Position numbers and translations under genes: made by a program. Shown here one piece after another: positions 61,286 to 64,000 of a stretch of DNA of 64,000 nt. The first letter of the stretch is position 1. Each line of letters starts with the position of its first letter. Source of the DNA: Cystobacter ferrugineus (GTDB taxonomy: Bacteria; Myxococcota; Myxococcia; Myxococcales; Myxococcaceae); contig NZ_MPIN01000008.1 of the NCBI RefSeq assembly GCF_001887355.1, forward strand, positions 237,935 through 301,934, in the 5' to 3' direction. The notes beneath the pieces are model-generated. The model was not told where the DNA came from. It did no database searches and saw only the letters and a program-made list of their open reading frames with translations.

Positions 61286-62917
61286 ATGATGAATGACTGG
61301 CGTATCGGAACCCGTCTGTCCACGCTGGTGGTGCTGCTGTCCGCACTGCTGGTGGGAGTGGGATTGATGGGCGTGAGAGGCATGGGCATCACGGCCGCGG
61401 GCCTGGAGACGGTCTACAAGGATCGGGTGGTACCGCTGCGGCAGATCAAAGCCATCTCCGACATGTACGCGGTCAACATCGTGGACACCGCGCACAAGGT
61501 CCGCGCGGGCAGCGTCACCTGGGCCCAGGGACAGCGGCGGGTGGAGGAGGCACGGCACATCATCCAGGAGACCTGGAGCGGCTACCTCGCCACGGTGCTG
61601 GTGGACGAGGAGCAGCGCCTGGTCGAACGCATCACCCCGGAGATGAAGACGGCCAACGCGGCGGTGGAGCAGCTACGGGACATCCTCGTCCGGGAAGATG
61701 CGCAGCGGCTGGAGGCGTTCATCTCGCGCGAACTCTATCCAGCCATGGATCCGGTCTCCACGCTGCTCGACGAGCTGGGGGCGGTGCAGCTTCAGGTAGC
61801 GCAGCAGGAGTATGAGCGCTCTGTCAGCCGGTATACGGAGGTGCGTACCGCGGCCTTGGGCTGCATCGGGATGGGACTGCTGTCGGGGCTGGTGCTGGCC
61901 TTCTTCATCCTGCGCAGCATCACCCGCCCGCTGGCCGAGGCGGTGGAACTCGCGCAGCGGCTCGCCGCGGGGGACCTCACGGTCCGGGCCCGGCGCACCC
62001 AGCGGGACGAGGCTGGACGGCTGCTCGGCTCGATGAACGAGATGTCCGAGCGGTTGTGCGGCACCATCGGCGAGGTGCTCGAGGGGGCGCGCTCGCTCGC
62101 CGCCGCCAGCGAGCAGGTGTCCTCCACGGCCCAGGGCCTGTCGCAGGGCACCAGCGAGCAGGCCGCCAGTATCGAGGAGACGAGCGCCAGCCTCCAGCAG
62201 GTGACGGCGTCCATCGAGCGCAACGCGGAGAACAGCCATCAAGTGGCGCGGATGGCCACGTCCGGTGCCCAGGAAGCACAGGAGGGCAGCCGTGCGGTGA
62301 CCGCCACCGTGGAGGCGATGAGGACCATCACCGGGCGTATCACCGTTATCGAGGAGATCGCCTACCAGACGAACCTGCTGGCGCTGAACGCGGCCATCGA
62401 GGCGGCGCGAGCGGGTGAGCACGGCCGTGGCTTCGCGGTGGTGGCCGCCGAGGTGCGCAAGCTGGCCGAGCGCAGCCAGGCCGCCGCCAGGGAAATCCTC
62501 GGCATGGCGTCCGCGAGCGTCGAGCAGGCGGAGCGAACCGGCCAGGTGCTCGGCACGCTGCTGCCCTCCATCCAGACGACGGCGAGCCTCATCCAGGAAG
62601 CGGCCACCGCCTCTCGGGAGCAGAGCCTGGGCGCGGCGCAAATCTCCAAGGCCATGAGCCAGGTGGAACAGGTGACGCAGAGCAACTCCTCGGCGGCCGA
62701 GGAGCTCGCCGCCACGGCCGAGGAGCTCGCCGCGCAGGCGGAGGCGTTGCAGCAGGCGATGTCGGTGTTCCACACCCGCCCGAGCGAAGCGGGCCCGGTG
62801 CGGCACCTCCGTGGCTCCTCTTCCCATCGAGTGCCCCCGCGGACCCCGGTGCCACGCCCTCTCCATTCGCGGGAGTCCCCGCCGGAGGAGAACGAACACT
62901 TCCGGGCCATCTGCTGA
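61286..62917 (+). CDS. Methyl-accepting chemotaxis protein
   Basis: 543-residue transmembrane receptor signalling to CheA/CheW. TM1 is at about 10-32 and TM2 at 188-212; between them lies a four-helix-bundle sensor ([30 protein letters not shown]). HAMP follows ([22 protein letters not shown]), then the signalling coiled coil whose tip [44 protein letters not shown] (about 353-398) is the conserved CheA-binding hairpin. The C-terminal 50 residues are Pro/Arg/Ser-rich with no CheR-docking pentapeptide visible. ATG 61286 has AAGGGG 6 bases upstream. Confidence 0.95.
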   Translation: MMNDWRIGTRLSTLVVLLSALLVGVGLMGVRGMGITAAGLETVYKDRVVPLRQIKAISDMYAVNIVDTAHKVRAGSVTWAQGQRRVEEARHIIQETWSGYLATVLVDEEQRLVERITPEMKTANAAVEQLRDILVREDAQRLEAFISRELYPAMDPVSTLLDELGAVQLQVAQQEYERSVSRYTEVRTAALGCIGMGLLSGLVLAFFILRSITRPLAEAVELAQRLAAGDLTVRARRTQRDEAGRLLGSMNEMSERLCGTIGEVLEGARSLAAASEQVSSTAQGLSQGTSEQAASIEETSASLQQVTASIERNAENSHQVARMATSGAQEAQEGSRAVTATVEAMRTITGRITVIEEIAYQTNLLALNAAIEAARAGEHGRGFAVVAAEVRKLAERSQAAAREILGMASASVEQAERTGQVLGTLLPSIQTTASLIQEAATASREQSLGAAQISKAMSQVEQVTQSNSSAAEELAATAEELAAQAEALQQAMSVFHTRPSEAGPVRHLRGSSSHRVPPRTPVPRPLHSRESPPEENEHFRAIC

Positions 62918-63013
62918 GGCGTGGACTCCACACAGCGGTTGGTCCCCGCCAGCGCTCCGTTCGTCCCAGGGGGTGTGGCGACCGTCCCGGGCGCTTCGCT
63001 AGCCTGCCAGCCC

Positions 63014-64000
63014 ATGCACGAGCAGGACGAAGCGCTCACCGAGCCCGAAGAGGTCCCTCCCCTGCCCGCCTGGGCACTCTGGAGCGGGGCCCTGGGCTGG
63101 TGGCTGACGGACGCACTGGTCACGGTCAGCCAGGTGCGGCTGCTGCAATACGCGGGAGAGGAGCCCGCCAGCGAGGGACCGCTGTGGCGCATGGCCCTGG
63201 GCAGCTCGCTGCTGTGGGTTCCCATCACGGTGCTGTGCCTGCGTTTGTCCGAGTGGTTTCCACTCCACCGCCCCCGGTGGAGGCGCGCGGGCGCCGTGCA
63301 CCTCGCCACACTCGCCACCGTGGTGCTGGGGCGTGCGCTGTTCGTCGTCCTCACCCAGGACGTCTTCGGCTGGTACGCCCGCCCGCCGGGCTTCGGTACC
63401 GTGCTGGCGCAGAGCGTGGTCAACAACGTGCTGCCCTACGTGCTGATGACCGCCGGGGCCCACGCGCTGGGACTCGCCCGCCGCGCCCACGTGCGCCAGC
63501 AGCGCGCGTCGCGGCTGCAGGCCCGGCTCGCCGAGGCCCGGCTCCAGGTGCTCACCTCGCAGCTCCGGCCCCACTTCCTCTTCAATGCCCTCAACGCCGT
63601 GGCCGCCCTGGTGCACAAGGACCCCGACGCGGCGGAGCGCATGCTCGCGCGGCTGGGAGACCTGCTGCGCCATGGCCTGGAGTCCTCCGGACGCCAGGAG
63701 GTGACGTTGCGCGAGGAGCTGGACGCGCTCGCGCCCTACCTGGACATCGAGCGCACGCGCTTCGGCGAGCGGCTGGCGGTGGAGTGGCGGCTCGCCCCCG
63801 ACGTGCTCGACGCGCGCATTCCCCACCTGGCGCTGCAACTGCTCGTGGAGAACGCCATCCGTCACGGGCTCGCGCCCCGGGCCGAGCCCGGCCGGGTGCT
63901 CATCAGCGCCGCGCGGGATGGGGATTCGCTGCACGTGCAGGTGCGGGACGATGGCGTGGGCCTGCCTCCCTCGGGACTGCCCCGGCATGGCCGGGGCGTG
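63014..64000 (+). CDS. LytS/YehU-type sensor histidine kinase (cut by the right edge)
   Basis: The first 329 residues of a membrane histidine kinase; the end lies outside the window. Four hydrophobic segments span about 20-150 (WALWSGALGWWLTDAL; LLWVPITVLCL; HLATLATVVLGRALFVVLT; NNVLPYVLMTAGAHALGLA). LQVLTSQLRPHFLFNALNAVAALV near 182 is the phospho-accepting His of the His_kinase family (PF06580 type), and LQLLVENAIRHGL plus VQVRDDGVGLP are the N and G1 boxes. Such kinases usually pair with a LytTR regulator, expected just to the right. Start at ATG 63014. Confidence 0.92.
   Translation, partial: MHEQDEALTEPEEVPPLPAWALWSGALGWWLTDALVTVSQVRLLQYAGEEPASEGPLWRMALGSSLLWVPITVLCLRLSEWFPLHRPRWRRAGAVHLATLATVVLGRALFVVLTQDVFGWYARPPGFGTVLAQSVVNNVLPYVLMTAGAHALGLARRAHVRQQRASRLQARLAEARLQVLTSQLRPHFLFNALNAVAALVHKDPDAAERMLARLGDLLRHGLESSGRQEVTLREELDALAPYLDIERTRFGERLAVEWRLAPDVLDARIPHLALQLLVENAIRHGLAPRAEPGRVLISAARDGDSLHVQVRDDGVGLPPSGLPRHGRGV

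Noticed and set aside
60872-62917. 681-residue MCP starting at a TTG at 60872
   Set aside because: The extra 138 residues contain the GFA-like relic and low-quality sequence; the MCP signal anchor begins at 61286 with a proper ribosome site.

Overview
The window is high-GC DNA with myxobacterial character, most like the Archangium/Cystobacter/Myxococcus group. This rests on the many lipoproteins, the remnant of a myxobacterial-type sigma factor/Ser-Thr kinase pair, an MCP, large secreted proteases and phosphatases, and a PAAR/Rhs island. It is an inference from gene content; there is no rRNA and no clean tRNA to anchor it.

Layout. 1-12 kb holds housekeeping and secreted enzymes: SbcD (cut by the left edge), PlsC-type acyltransferase, PhzF, an SDR, a YqiA-like hydrolase, a discoidin-purple acid phosphatase lipoprotein, an ABHD18-like hydrolase, a coiled-coil protein, a type-B carboxylesterase, a GNAT and TrpB2. 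12.3-16 kb is the oxidative pentose phosphate operon: zwf followed by one ORF that fuses 6-phosphogluconolactonase to 6-phosphogluconate dehydrogenase. 16-20.7 kb is an array of three two-gene modules. Each is an outer-membrane-type lipoprotein plus a cytoplasmic partner, and the modules lie among duplicated copies of the gnd 3' end and a tRNA-like T-arm. The first and third modules are paralogous. I read them as candidate lipoprotein toxin/immunity cassettes of the kind myxobacteria exchange by contact (compare SitA/SitI). 20.7-25 kb has an MBL-fold lipoprotein, LysR, a broken SDR and a trypsin-like protease.

25.2-32.9 kb is a complete pqqFABCDE operon plus an S9 peptidase gene, in the gene order and with the features of Pseudomonas. 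It sits between ordinary myxobacterial genes and looks horizontally acquired. 33-38.8 kb is a kelch/Ig-like lipoprotein, then an SGNH-PDZ-PhoX-like operon of exported proteins. 38.9-47.7 kb is an island bounded by an exact 27-bp direct repeat that copies the 3' end of the S9 peptidase gene at its right edge. It carries PAAR, a double-module Rhs protein with an N-terminal DUF4123 domain and a C-terminal HNH-like toxin, a SUKH-type immunity gene, and decayed sigma/kinase genes.

49.8-55.7 kb is a compact leftward biosynthetic-type operon: a carrier-thioesterase, a PLP (type III fold) decarboxylase, an unrecognised glycosyltransferase-like protein and a second carrier-thioesterase. Both carrier domains lack the canonical phosphopantetheine serine and both thioesterases have Cys in place of the nucleophilic Ser. 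56-60.7 kb has an HD protein, a GlxA-type AraC regulator, an aldo/keto reductase, a MaoC hydratase and a cytochrome P450. The right end has a GFA-like remnant, an MCP and the start of a LytS-type histidine kinase.

The most notable theme is that two separate loci (gnd and the S9 peptidase gene) appear to have received toxin/immunity-type cargo by insertion at the 3' end of a conserved gene with duplication of that end, although no integrase is visible in either. All functional claims are from reading the sequence; no database searches were run.
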